From: Chelatococcus sp.
GTDB taxonomy: Bacteria; Pseudomonadota; Alphaproteobacteria; Rhizobiales; Beijerinckiaceae
Direction of reading: 5' to 3'
DNA length: 64,000 nt
Assembly: GCA_003248805.1 (NCBI GenBank)
Contig: QFQY01000001.1
Location: 62,001 to 126,000 of the forward strand
Both the position numbers and the translations under genes were made by a program. Numbering within the stretch: the stretch's first letter is position 1; each line of letters starts with the position of its first letter. Shown here in pieces: positions 32,504-40,547 of this stretch. The notes beneath the pieces were generated by a model. That model was not told the DNA's origin. It saw only the letters and a list, made by a program, of their open reading frames with translations, and did not search any database.

Positions 32504-33046
32504 ATGTTCGATTTGACCGATACAGGTTGGCATCCTGTGATGGGCGATGTCCAAGGTGGCGCCGTTTTTTCAGAATGCGGTCGATATCGGCATGAGCTTT
32601 CGAGGATATGGAACCGATCTAAACCATGGGCTCTGTGGGTCGGCCTAAACCAATCGACTGCAAATCGGGAGGTCGACGATCGCACGCTTAAATGGGAGAC
32701 GCATTATACCTATGACGTCTTGCAACTTGGCGGCCTCGTAAACCTGAACGTATTCGACATAATTTCCAACAAACCGCTCGAACAATTCGCAGTCACGGCT
32801 TCTCTGTCTAGTGCACGCAACATCGAGACAATTACCCATTTTGCACTAAAAGCTCACACGGTGATCGTTGCGTGGGGAGCAATCCCGCCGGAATTCAAGA
32901 AACAAACCGATGCAGTCGCAAAATCACTGCTGGACGCAGGATGCAATCTGTCGTGTCTCGGGCACACGTTAGATGGCCACCCTTGTCTCCCTCTGCTGGT
33001 TAGGCACGATACGCCATTGCAGCGCTGGCCCCGTCGTTCCCAATGA
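32504..33046 (+). CDS. DUF1643 family protein
   Basis: 180 residues. CGRYRHELSRIWNRSKPWAL, WVGLNQSTANREVDDRTL, LGGLVNLNVFDIISNKP and the final CLGHTLDGHPCLPLLV are the DUF1643 blocks. Function of the family is unknown. The gene is visibly AT-richer than its neighbours, with a 22-base gap before it, suggesting recent acquisition. Confidence 0.85.
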   Translation: MFDLTDTGWHPVMGDVQGGAVFSECGRYRHELSRIWNRSKPWALWVGLNQSTANREVDDRTLKWETHYTYDVLQLGGLVNLNVFDIISNKPLEQFAVTASLSSARNIETITHFALKAHTVIVAWGAIPPEFKKQTDAVAKSLLDAGCNLSCLGHTLDGHPCLPLLVRHDTPLQRWPRRSQ

Positions 33047-33396
33047 AGCCAGGCCGCATCCCGTGCTGCATCCCGTTCTGCCGGCGCACCGCGTCGAAGG
33101 AGAAATTCCCGGACTGCGAGGAGATCATCTGCGGCAAGCACTGGCGGATGGCCGACAAGAAGGCTCGGAGCTTCAAGACGAAGGCCGAGCAGGAGCTTCG
33201 TCGTTGGGAAGCGCGGTGCGAAGCGATCGAGGCCGAGGGCTTCGAGTGTGCCAAGGCCAACGGCGGCGTCCACACCGGGATCATCGAGCGCTTCCGCGTC
33301 GCCGCAGATGCTCGGCAGAAGGCGTGGAAGCGCGCCGTCCGCGCGTGGGAGCGTTGCAAGCGGCAGGCGACAGAGGTCGCGATGGGCATCGCATGA
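33043..33396 (+). CDS. Hypothetical Cys-rich protein
   Basis: 117 residues. CCIPFC, DCEEIICGKHW near the N-terminus look like a zinc knuckle; the rest is a long charged helix (EQELRRWEARCEAIEAEGFE). ATGA overlap downstream. Function unknown. Confidence 0.6.
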   Translation: MKPGRIPCCIPFCRRTASKEKFPDCEEIICGKHWRMADKKARSFKTKAEQELRRWEARCEAIEAEGFECAKANGGVHTGIIERFRVAADARQKAWKRAVRAWERCKRQATEVAMGIA

Positions 33397-33623
33397 AACA
33401 GGTCGTCGAAGCCCGCGACCAAGCCACAGGCGAGGTCATTCACCGCGAGGTCGCATCGAGCCAGCGCGCCGACATCCTGCGCGAGATCGAGATGATCCGT
33501 TGGCGCTCGATCGTCGCGGAAGTCTCTGTCCGGCCGATGCGGCGCGGGGAGCACGTCGTTCAGATTTTCGGCCGCTCGAAGATGATCGCGGCGGCGATCC
33601 GGCAGATGCAGGAGCAGAAGTGA
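33393..33623 (+). CDS. Hypothetical small protein
   Basis: 76 residues, mixed alpha/beta (ADILREIEMIRWRSIVAEVS, VVQIFGRSKMIAAAIRQM). Overlaps neighbours by 4 bases each. No family recognised. Confidence 0.55.
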   Translation: MKQVVEARDQATGEVIHREVASSQRADILREIEMIRWRSIVAEVSVRPMRRGEHVVQIFGRSKMIAAAIRQMQEQK

Positions 33624-33976
33624 CCTACGCCCCCGACTTCAGCAATCCGAACCGTGCCCCCGTGATGGGGATCATGGACCTCGCCCGGCTCGACGATGCC
33701 GAGATCGCCGAGGGTTACGCCGATGGTCGTGACGGCCTTGCCTGCGGCGACAACCGATCCCGCTCTTACTGGCACGGCCACCGCAACGGCTCGCGCGATG
33801 CCGGCCGCCGGGAAGGCGACATGTGGGACAGCATTCTCACGGCAGCGGTTTGCCCAGGCGGTCGAGGGATCGACACGCTTGCGGCACGCACCGACGCAGC
33901 CCGCGATGTTCTCCGCTCGATCGGCGAGGCCTCCGCGCCGCCCATGGCGGATCGAACTCTGCCATCTCGGTCGTGA
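33620..33976 (+). CDS. RMF-like small protein
   Basis: 118 residues from GTG (GTGA overlap). GYADGRDGLACGDNRSRSYW, HGHRNGSRDAGRRE resembles the ribosome modulation factor pattern (G-x-x-G...W-x-x-G-x-x-x-G). Phage RMF-like proteins are common and uncharacterised. The C-terminal half has no match. Confidence 0.55.
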   Translation: MTYAPDFSNPNRAPVMGIMDLARLDDAEIAEGYADGRDGLACGDNRSRSYWHGHRNGSRDAGRREGDMWDSILTAAVCPGGRGIDTLAARTDAARDVLRSIGEASAPPMADRTLPSRS

Positions 33977-33990
33977 ATGAGGGGCGCCGT

Positions 33991-34278
33991 ATGACCGCTG
34001 CGGACCTACCTCCGGAGATCGTCGAGCACTACCTCGCGATGCGGACGCTGCCGGACGGCAGGTTGATCGGCATCGCGCCGCTCCTGTTTCACCTCACGCT
34101 GCATGTCGACGTGCATTGCGACGGCTACGAGGACCGCTATTGCTACGCGACCTTCGAGGCGGCGGAAGCCGCTATGAACGCGTGGGACGGCACGGGCGAT
34201 CCGGTGGGCTGGCATCGTCATCCGCTGAGCGGCCGGCGCCGTGACCTAGCGACCGGCCGGGAGTGGATCGCCCGGTGA
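33991..34278 (+). CDS. Hypothetical protein
   Basis: 95 residues. GAGGGG upstream of the ATG. LTLHVDVHCDGYEDRYCYAT suggests a beta core. A GTG six codons upstream is an alternative start. GTGA overlap with the next gene. Confidence 0.55.
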   Translation: MTAADLPPEIVEHYLAMRTLPDGRLIGIAPLLFHLTLHVDVHCDGYEDRYCYATFEAAEAAMNAWDGTGDPVGWHRHPLSGRRRDLATGREWIAR

Positions 34279-34496
34279 GCCGCGACGTGGAAGAACGGCT
34301 CCGTCGCGGCGATCGGCTGCACATGGGCCTCGGCTCGCGCGGCCGGTTCTGGTGGTTCGAAGCCCCCTATCAGATCGTCTCTGAGGAGCGCATCCGGAGG
34401 CTAGACCACGCCGCCGTAGTCGAAGCTGGGGATAGCCTCTTCGGCTGGCGCGGCAATTCTCAGACTTGGTTTCCGGTCAGAGGCGGCACGCAATGA
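34275..34496 (+). CDS. Hypothetical protein
   Basis: 73 residues from GTG. FWWFEAPYQIVSEERIRRLD. ATGA overlap with the next gene. No family recognised. Confidence 0.5.
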   Translation: MSRDVEERLRRGDRLHMGLGSRGRFWWFEAPYQIVSEERIRRLDHAAVVEAGDSLFGWRGNSQTWFPVRGGTQ

Positions 34497-34702
34497 TGCG
34501 TCCGACCAATGCCGAGCTGTGCACGGCTTTCCGTGAGCTGATGACGGACGGCTTCAGGGTTCCGAGAGACGCGGATCGAGACGCCGCGCTCGCCCTGACC
34601 AAGCCGTGGCGCGGCGATCTTTGGCGCGCCTTCCGAGAGATTGAGGAGCGGCTCTGTCCGCAGCCGGGCGCGCAATATGACGAAGAGGGGCAGGATCGAT
34701 GA
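34493..34702 (+). CDS. Hypothetical protein
   Basis: 69 residues. Two consecutive ATG codons at the start; overlaps both neighbours by 4 bases. Helical (NAELCTAFRELMTDGFRVP). No family recognised. Confidence 0.5.
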   Translation: MMRPTNAELCTAFRELMTDGFRVPRDADRDAALALTKPWRGDLWRAFREIEERLCPQPGAQYDEEGQDR

Positions 34703-35241
34703 CTGAAGAGCATCGCATCGAGAAGCGCGACGGCTCTGGTGACGCCGTCCATCAGCGCCTCCGCAAGGCAATCGAGAAGCGCGAGCGCGCCTATCTCTGG
34801 ACCCCAGCCGACGCGATTAATTTCAAGCCGTATCTGCTGCCGACGATCTTCGGGGACGGGCGGGCGCTGTTCACGCTTGCGACGATCAATCAGCGTCCCC
34901 GGTATTGGGTCATCCGCGCGTGCAGCACATGGGGAAGCGGGTTCGATCGCGACGAAGCCACTGGCCCGGACTTCGCGGAGATGACCGACGATATCCTGAC
35001 CGAACTCGAAGAGAGCTTCGGTCGTGGTCGATGCGGCTACTCGGGCAATAGCCTGTTCTGGCCGAAATATGAGCGCGTCCGCAACTGCAAGTGCGAGGAG
35101 TGCACCGACCGTTACGCCACGGCGCGGTGGCCGACTGTGGACGATTATGGCGGCTGCTCGTGGTCGCGGACGGACTGGCCGGAAGGTTTCGAGACCGTTC
35201 TGAACCCGCTCTCAGGGCGAGGCAATCTCCTTGCCGCCTGA
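34699..35241 (+). CDS. Hypothetical protein
   Basis: 180 residues. Start has GAGGGGCAGGATCG upstream. Contains VRNCKCEECTDRY, a CxCxxC cluster, and several Trp. No family recognised. Overlaps the next gene by 11. Confidence 0.6.
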   Translation: MTEEHRIEKRDGSGDAVHQRLRKAIEKRERAYLWTPADAINFKPYLLPTIFGDGRALFTLATINQRPRYWVIRACSTWGSGFDRDEATGPDFAEMTDDILTELEESFGRGRCGYSGNSLFWPKYERVRNCKCEECTDRYATARWPTVDDYGGCSWSRTDWPEGFETVLNPLSGRGNLLAA

Positions 35242-35461
35242 TCTCCATCCCGCACTGCACTTTGTCGGTTTCCGCGACGATCGTTGGTGGAACGCGCTGC
35301 GCGTCTTCGGCCGTCCCGACTTCGTGCACCCGAAATGGGACCAACGAGCCCGCCGCGAGATCGCGCCGGGCGATGTCATCGTCTTTGCCGAGAGCGACGA
35401 GCCCGCGCCGCCATCCCGGCTCAACGCCCCCGATTTTCTCGAAGGAGAGCCCTATGCCTGA
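35231..35461 (+). CDS. Hypothetical phage protein from a TTG start
   Basis: 76 residues. HFVGFRDDRWWNALRVFGRP, DFVHPKWDQRARREIAPGDV is a pattern I have seen in small phage proteins. Only a TTG start fits; it overlaps the previous gene by 11 and the next by 8. Confidence 0.55.
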   Translation: MPPDLHPALHFVGFRDDRWWNALRVFGRPDFVHPKWDQRARREIAPGDVIVFAESDEPAPPSRLNAPDFLEGEPYA

Positions 35462-36347
35462 GGACAGAACCTATCGCATCGCGCGCGTGCTGGCGCTGGC
35501 TGGCCTTGCCGCAGATCGCGTCCGGCCGCCCCCAAACGATGGATGGGCGCGGGCGGAATGGGAACGCCGCGTCCTCGAATGCATTCCAGGCGCCGAGGAG
35601 GCCCATTGCCGCGCGACGGCTGAGCAGATCATGACCGTGGGCCTCGTGGCTGATGGCGACGAGATCGAAGCGGCGGCGGAACGCATCTGGCAGGCGGAGA
35701 GCTTGCGCGCCACGGGACGGCATCGCCGCATCTCATGGGCCGAGGAAGGGGACGGTGAGAGGGAGCGCTTCCGTGGCTATGCGCGCGCCTCACTTCCATT
35801 CCCGGCAATGGTCGCGCCGATCGAGCCGGAACATCCCCTCGGACCCGGCGCCCGCGCCGGCATGGCTTGGCCCGATGAGCCTGATCCTGCCGGCTTGGCA
35901 AGCGTCTCGCCGGCCTGCCTGAGAGGTCGCGCCGATCTTATCCGTGACCGGCTCGACGACTGCGGCAGCACAGCGCGCTACCTTGAGCTTGCGGCGAGGC
36001 AGATCGAAGCGCTCGAAGGAAAGACGCGGCCTGCCGCGCGCGTCGCGGTCATGATCGAGAGTGGCCGGCGATACTTGCAGATGGCCGAGATCGATGGGCG
36101 GTTCGGCCATCTCATGCCGGGCCGATACGACCTCTTTCTCTCGCCGCTTGCAGCAGACCATTTCGGCGAGGTCAACAAAATGGTCCACGATCCGCTCTCG
36201 ATCGTCGCCGACGCGCTGGAATGCTTCTGGAATGCCTCGATCGGTTCGGCGCAGAGATCGCAGGACGCAACGGCCTTGGCCATTGCCGGGTCGCTCTCAG
36301 AGGGCTTCGCCGCAATCGCGGTGCGGCTGCGAGAGGGCGCGCGATGA
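35454..36347 (+). CDS. Hypothetical protein
   Basis: 297 residues. Start has GAAGGAGAGCCCT upstream. Mostly helical; N-terminal half repeats Glu/Arg-rich helices, C-terminal half FGHLMPGRYDLFLSPLAADH. No family recognised. Possibly fused modules. Confidence 0.6.
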   Translation: MPEDRTYRIARVLALAGLAADRVRPPPNDGWARAEWERRVLECIPGAEEAHCRATAEQIMTVGLVADGDEIEAAAERIWQAESLRATGRHRRISWAEEGDGERERFRGYARASLPFPAMVAPIEPEHPLGPGARAGMAWPDEPDPAGLASVSPACLRGRADLIRDRLDDCGSTARYLELAARQIEALEGKTRPAARVAVMIESGRRYLQMAEIDGRFGHLMPGRYDLFLSPLAADHFGEVNKMVHDPLSIVADALECFWNASIGSAQRSQDATALAIAGSLSEGFAAIAVRLREGAR

Positions 36348-36859
36348 TCCGCACGATCGTTGTCACGGAGAACGATGCGCGCACGCTGCGCGCGGCGTCT
36401 CGTATCGCGCAGCGGGAGGGCGATCTTCCGACGCGCGACGCACTCGACCGAATGGCAACGCGGATCGAGGAGGCGTTCACCCGGCCGGTCATCGCTGGAC
36501 GAACACAGATCGTGTCGCAGCCGGTGAGCGAGCCGGCGCGCTACGACCTCGTCGGCGCCGAGATGCTCTCTTTTGCGAGCTACTGCGGGAACGACTATCC
36601 GAAAGTCTGCACCCCCGCGCGCCCCTGCCCGTCCTGCCTCGGCATGTCGAACATCTTCCGGGTGTGGGGGCGGATCGAATACGTCCGCCAACTCGCGCCG
36701 GAATGGAACGTCGAGCCGCCTCCGATCCGGAGCGACCACATGGGGATTGTCGAGGAGCGCGTTCGCCGCAAGATCAGAAAAGAGAAGCGCGCCAGTGCGA
36801 AGGCCGCCGGCAAGCCGAAAGTGGCGTCGCACCGGGCTACCGGCGCCCTCGAAAAATAA
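36344..36859 (+). CDS. Hypothetical protein with Cys cluster
   Basis: 171 residues. N-terminal helical pattern (NDARTLRAASRIAQREGDLP), then KVCTPARPCPSCLGM, a possible zinc site, and a very basic C-terminus (EERVRRKIRKEKRASAKAAG) suited to nucleic acid binding. Last gene before the brnTA control region. Confidence 0.6.
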   Translation: MIRTIVVTENDARTLRAASRIAQREGDLPTRDALDRMATRIEEAFTRPVIAGRTQIVSQPVSEPARYDLVGAEMLSFASYCGNDYPKVCTPARPCPSCLGMSNIFRVWGRIEYVRQLAPEWNVEPPPIRSDHMGIVEERVRRKIRKEKRASAKAAGKPKVASHRATGALEK

Positions 36860-36882
36860 TCAATTCGTAGTGACGTTTTGCT

Positions 36883-36918
36883 CTAGACGCCGTTTGGAAA
36901 TTCGTCCAAAATCCAAAT
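36883..36918 (+). promoter_or_regulatory. brnTA promoter with single operator box (locus E)
   Basis: CTAGAC at 36883-36888, TTTGGAAAT at 36893-36901 and ATCCAAAT at 36911-36918, which touches the ATG at 36919. The distance between the last two boxes (18 bp) is the same as at locus A. There is no ribosome site and no room for a leader, so the message may be leaderless. Confidence 0.65.
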
Positions 36919-37173
36919 ATGAAAATCGTTTGGGACGAACCGAAGCGGATCACCAACCTCGAAAACCGGGGCCTTGATTTCGCTGACCTGACGGTCGAGT
37001 TTTTCGAGATCGCCACCGTCGTCCCGGCGAAGCAGGATCGCTTCATGGCTATCGGCGAATTCAACGGCGAGATCATCCTCGCCGTCGTGTTTCGGCCTCT
37101 CGGCAGCGAGGCCATTTCGGTGATCTCGATGCGCCGCGCCAGCCGGAAGGAAAGGAGAGCACATGGCTACTAA
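36919..37173 (+). CDS. brnT: BrnT-type RNase toxin
   Basis: 84 residues. WDEPKRITNLENRGLDFADL, VEFFEIATVV, GEIILAVVFRPL and ISVISMRRASRKERR follow the DUF497/BrnT fold, a RelE-related ribonuclease. The catalytic Glu/Arg/Lys-type residues cannot be assigned fully by eye. It overlaps brnA by 11 bases in the classic toxin-first order. A prophage copy may stabilise the lysogen or block other phages. Confidence 0.85.
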   Translation: MKIVWDEPKRITNLENRGLDFADLTVEFFEIATVVPAKQDRFMAIGEFNGEIILAVVFRPLGSEAISVISMRRASRKERRAHGY

Positions 37174-37483
37174 GCGAAAGATCGCCCCCTTGACCGAGGC
37201 GGAGGAGGCCGAAATTCAGCGGCAGATCGCCGCCGATCCGGATGATGCAGAGGCCACGGACGAGCAGATCGCCCAGGCCAAGCCCTTCGCCGAAGCCTTC
37301 CCGGAACTCGCCGCCTCGATCAAGCGCACGCGCGGCGCCGGCAAGAAGGAGAAGAAGGAGCTTGTCACGCTTCGGCTCGATCGTGATGTCGTGAACGCGT
37401 TCAAGGCGGACGGCTCCGGCTGGCAGTCCCGCGTTAATGACGTGCTTCGGAAGGCGAAGCGCCTGCCGAAGCGAGCGGTGTAA
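37163..37483 (+). CDS. brnA: BrnA-type antitoxin
   Basis: 106 residues. GGAGAGC before the ATG. The C-terminal VTLRLDRDVVNAFKADGSGW, QSRVNDVLRKA is the BrnA ribbon-helix-helix DNA-binding segment. The N-terminal region is acidic and probably wraps BrnT. BrnA usually represses its own promoter with BrnT; here the phage operator box is also present. Confidence 0.85.
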   Translation: MATKRKIAPLTEAEEAEIQRQIAADPDDAEATDEQIAQAKPFAEAFPELAASIKRTRGAGKKEKKELVTLRLDRDVVNAFKADGSGWQSRVNDVLRKAKRLPKRAV

Positions 37484-37485
37484 CC

Positions 37486-37683
37486 ATGGCTCCGAAGACG
37501 TCCTTGCGAGATCGGATCGTCGACGCTGACACGCGGGCCAGCATGTTCCTCGCCGATGCCAACGAGGCCGATGAGCGTGGCAACCGGGCCAAAGCTGAGA
37601 AGCTCTACGAGAAATCTCAGTTCTGGCGGGATCGGTACAATCTCTTGACCGGAAACGGCGATCGACCGCCGCCGAAGCGCTGA
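37486..37683 (+). CDS. Hypothetical protein
   Basis: 65 residues, charged helix (FLADANEADERGNRAKAEKL). Starts 2 bases after brnA. No family recognised. Confidence 0.55.
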   Translation: MAPKTSLRDRIVDADTRASMFLADANEADERGNRAKAEKLYEKSQFWRDRYNLLTGNGDRPPPKR

Positions 37684-37694
37684 GGCGGAACTCC

Positions 37695-37910
37695 ATGCGT
37701 GGCATCTTCCTCGGCGAGACCCGGATCGGCAGCGTCACCAAGTTCGTGGGCAACCGCCCTGCCGAGCGATGGGTCGCCTATTCGATCCATAAGCCGGCCG
37801 GAGCCGCTCCTCACGACCACGGCGAGCGGCGTGGCTTCCCCACGCAGCGGGCCGCAATGGCCTGGCTGCAAGAACTTCACGAACAGCGAACTATGCAAGG
37901 AACTGGTTGA
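37695..37910 (+). CDS. Hypothetical protein
   Basis: 71 residues. RWVAYSIHKPAGAAPHDHGE, then a helix (RAAMAWLQELHEQ). TGATG overlap with the next gene. No family recognised. Confidence 0.55.
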   Translation: MRGIFLGETRIGSVTKFVGNRPAERWVAYSIHKPAGAAPHDHGERRGFPTQRAAMAWLQELHEQRTMQGTG

Positions 37911-38320
37911 TGCCCAAGGTCGCGATATCTTTTAAGCGAACACGCACCATCATCGAACGCGGGTCGTATGAGGTTGATGTAGACGACGGGGCTGCGGCTT
38001 CGCTTCGATCAGGCAGAAACGCCGAGGCGTGGGCCACCTTCTCAATCGCCCCGGCCGTTGCGAACTGGGTCGCAGACCCTCAGGGGCAACCCAGGCTTGA
38101 GATTGATGCTCGGATCGACGGAGAGCCGGTGCTGACGCCGAGCATCGTGGCGGACACGGCCAAGGCACGCCGCGTCCGCGAACCCCGCGAGATTGCTGCC
38201 CGCGCCCTCTGCCGCCGCGCCGGCCATCCCGAGAACACCAAGTTCGAAGGCAAGCCGATGTGGATGAGCTTCCTGCCTGATGCGGATGCGGTTCTCGCGG
38301 CTCTGGCTTCCGGCGCCTGA
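37910..38320 (+). CDS. Hypothetical protein
   Basis: 136 residues. KVAISFKRTRTIIERGSYEV begins a beta region; the C-terminal segment is ARALCRRAGHPENTKFEGKP. One-base TGATG overlaps on both sides. No family recognised. Confidence 0.55.
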   Translation: MPKVAISFKRTRTIIERGSYEVDVDDGAAASLRSGRNAEAWATFSIAPAVANWVADPQGQPRLEIDARIDGEPVLTPSIVADTAKARRVREPREIAARALCRRAGHPENTKFEGKPMWMSFLPDADAVLAALASGA

Positions 38321-38583
38321 TGCCGCCCCGCCCTGCTCCGTCCCTCGACGAGAACGCGACACCCGAGCAGGTTGGCGAAGCGTCGCTGCACTGCTCCGGC
38401 TACTTCCCTGAGTGCTTCCAAACCGGATGCCAGCACGACGGCGCGTGCTTCAGGCCTGATGGCCGGGGCTACGCCCGCATCAGACGCAATCTCGAACGCA
38501 TGCTCCGCAGGGCTGGCGCGGCCGAGGCGCGATGGCTCCGCGTCGCGATCGGTGCAATGGAGCGCGAGCACGATCGCGATTGA
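38320..38583 (+). CDS. Hypothetical Cys-rich protein
   Basis: 87 residues. CSGYFPECFQTGCQHDGACF has closely spaced cysteines suited to a metal site; the rest is a basic helix (RRNLERMLRRAGAAEARWLR). Last gene of the brnTA unit. Confidence 0.55.
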   Translation: MPPRPAPSLDENATPEQVGEASLHCSGYFPECFQTGCQHDGACFRPDGRGYARIRRNLERMLRRAGAAEARWLRVAIGAMEREHDRD

Positions 38584-38670
38584 TTTGGAAATAATTTGCT
38601 TTTCCAACTTTTCCACTAGACCGCAATTTGGAAAAATGCTCAGATGATCCCATCGCTAGCGCGATTGGAG
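38584..38670 (+). promoter_or_regulatory. Operator cluster, promoter and hairpin/RBS leader (locus F)
   Basis: TTTGGAAAT 38584-38592, TTTCCAACT 38601-38609 and TTTGGAAAA 38627-38635; the last two are 26 bp apart. CTAGAC at 38616-38621 is the same hexamer as at locus E. Hairpin ATCGC 38652-38656, loop TAGC, GCGAT 38661-38665, then GGAG 38667-38670 and an 8-base gap to the ATG. Confidence 0.75.
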
Positions 38671-38678
38671 ATCACCTG

Positions 38679-38897
38679 ATGAACGCGACCTACTCCTCTT
38701 CCCTCCCCTTCCCCACGATCGAGCAGGTCAACGCCTTCCTTGCTCGTTTCGACTATGCCGCGATGCCGGTTCGCAACCGCTTCACCAATCGCTCGACCGG
38801 CGACTTCGGCGAGGCGAGGATCGGCTTTGCTACCGTCGAGACGACGGCGGACGGCTTCATCGTCCACGAAACCGACATGCCCCTTCGCCGGGGCTGA
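38679..38897 (+). CDS. Hypothetical protein behind operator F
   Basis: 72 residues. FPTIEQVNAFLARFDYAAMP, then a beta part (ARIGFATVETTADGFIVHET). First gene of the last early unit. No family recognised. Confidence 0.6.
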   Translation: MNATYSSSLPFPTIEQVNAFLARFDYAAMPVRNRFTNRSTGDFGEARIGFATVETTADGFIVHETDMPLRRG

Positions 38898-38902
38898 CGG
38901 GA

Positions 38903-39547
38903 ATGAAAGTTCTCGTCGCCTGCGAGTTCAGCGGCACGGTCCGCCGCGCCTTTGCGGCGCGCGGACACGACGCGTGGTCCTGCGACCTCCTCCCGTCTGA
39001 GGACCGGAGCAATCGTCACATCGTCGGCGACGCCCGCGATCTCCTGAATGATGGGTGGGACCTGCTCATGGTCGCGCATCCACCCTGTACCAGGCTCTGC
39101 AACAGCGGCGTGCGCTGGCTCTCGGTGCCGCCTCCGGGCCGGACGCTGGACGAGATGTGGCGCGAGCTGGACGAGGCCGCTGAGCTGTTCTCCGACCTGT
39201 GGAACGCTCCGATCGACCGTATCTGCGTCGAGAACCCGGTCATGCATCGGCACGCAAAGGCCCGCATCCGGGGCTTTCAGGAGTTCTCGCAGAGCGTGCA
39301 GCCTTGGCAGTTTGGCCATGGCGAGGTGAAGCGGACCTGCTTCTGGCTCAAGAACCTGCCGCTGCTCAAGCCGACGAACATCGTCGAGGGGCGCGAGGAG
39401 CGCGTCGCCAGGCATTCCGGATGGGGCCGCCACGGCGTGATCCGCGCGCAGGAGCGCTCCCGCTTCTTCTCCGGCATTGCCGAGGCGATGGCCGATCAAT
39501 GGGGCGACCTCGGCCCTTACGACGACCTTTTCAGAAGCGCCGCCTGA
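38903..39547 (+). CDS. C5-cytosine DNA methyltransferase-like protein
   Basis: 214 residues. VACEFSGTVRRAFAARGHDA is the SAM-binding start, HPPC at 59-62 the catalytic block with Cys62, VENP at 109-112 the next. The target recognition part is short, so this is the small phage family rather than a full Dcm enzyme. It may modify phage DNA or be a relic without activity. Confidence 0.75.
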   Translation: MKVLVACEFSGTVRRAFAARGHDAWSCDLLPSEDRSNRHIVGDARDLLNDGWDLLMVAHPPCTRLCNSGVRWLSVPPPGRTLDEMWRELDEAAELFSDLWNAPIDRICVENPVMHRHAKARIRGFQEFSQSVQPWQFGHGEVKRTCFWLKNLPLLKPTNIVEGREERVARHSGWGRHGVIRAQERSRFFSGIAEAMADQWGDLGPYDDLFRSAA

Positions 39548-39605
39548 CGGCCAGCGCTTCGCCCTCCCCCTCTTTCTCTCCCCGCAATCCCACCGGAGGT
39601 CCAAC

Positions 39606-40547
39606 GTGAACACCCCGACCGCACTCCGCACGACGCTCGACATCCCCGCACCCAAGCGCCGCCCGATGACACGCGACGAGAGCGAAGCCTTCGTCCGCGT
39701 GGCGCTGTGGGATAAGCAGGTCGAGAGTGTGCCGATCGAGCAGCTTGCCGCAACGTTCGGTGAAACAGCGCCGTTCGCGGTGGCGGTCATGCTCGGGCGT
39801 CTCTCTATCTTTGCACCCGGCATGCAGGTTCGCGAACCGACCCTGCTCTTCCTTGTCACGATCTGCGACACCCCCGGCAATGTGACGATGTGGGCGTTCT
39901 ATCTGGTCAGGCGGACGCGGCAGCTCGGCCGCGCCGTCTCGGTGGTCGACCTCGCCAAGGACTTCCCATTCGGCTTCCCGACCTCTGAGGCGATGCGCGA
40001 GCTGTGGGACGAGCAGAAGGGCGAGCCAGGAAGCCGTGTCGACAACCGGCTCGACGACCCGAGCGAGTGGGCCGCCCCTGCCGCCGAAGCGCCAGCACCG
40101 AAGGCAGCACTCACCGATCCCGTCCTCACGGCCGATCGCGTCCACGAAATCGCGAGGCACTGCCTGTTCAAGGCGGATGAGTTTCCCGAGGACGGCTCGA
40201 TGCCGGCCGGTGCGATCCGGGTCGATGCCGTCAACGCCGCCTTCGGCTTCCATCCGGAGCGGATCGCGGAGAAGCGGGCCGATATTGCCGCGCTGCTCGC
40301 CGAGCTTCCCGAGGCCTTCATGTCGGACAAGGGCGGCGGCTTCTCCTTCCTCAACGCCTGCGTCGATCGCCTTGATCGGCCGTGGGGCGAGCATCGCGAC
40401 GTTGAGGCCCTGCTCGCGCTCGGCCTCGCAACCGGGCTCGCGTCCTTCCTCATGCCGCGAGACATGTGGGACGCCCTCCCCGGCGGGCTGCCCTATTTCG
40501 TGGTCACGCCCAGCGCCCCCACCGCGACGACCTCGGAGGCGGCGTGA
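39606..40547 (+). CDS. Hypothetical protein
   Basis: 313 residues from GTG with CGGAGG upstream. N-terminal half is helical with hydrophobic blocks (TLLFLVTICDTPGNVTMWAF); a Pro/Ala linker near 160-175; C-terminal half helical. A 58-base gap separates it from the methyltransferase. No family recognised. Confidence 0.6.
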   Translation: MNTPTALRTTLDIPAPKRRPMTRDESEAFVRVALWDKQVESVPIEQLAATFGETAPFAVAVMLGRLSIFAPGMQVREPTLLFLVTICDTPGNVTMWAFYLVRRTRQLGRAVSVVDLAKDFPFGFPTSEAMRELWDEQKGEPGSRVDNRLDDPSEWAAPAAEAPAPKAALTDPVLTADRVHEIARHCLFKADEFPEDGSMPAGAIRVDAVNAAFGFHPERIAEKRADIAALLAELPEAFMSDKGGGFSFLNACVDRLDRPWGEHRDVEALLALGLATGLASFLMPRDMWDALPGGLPYFVVTPSAPTATTSEAA

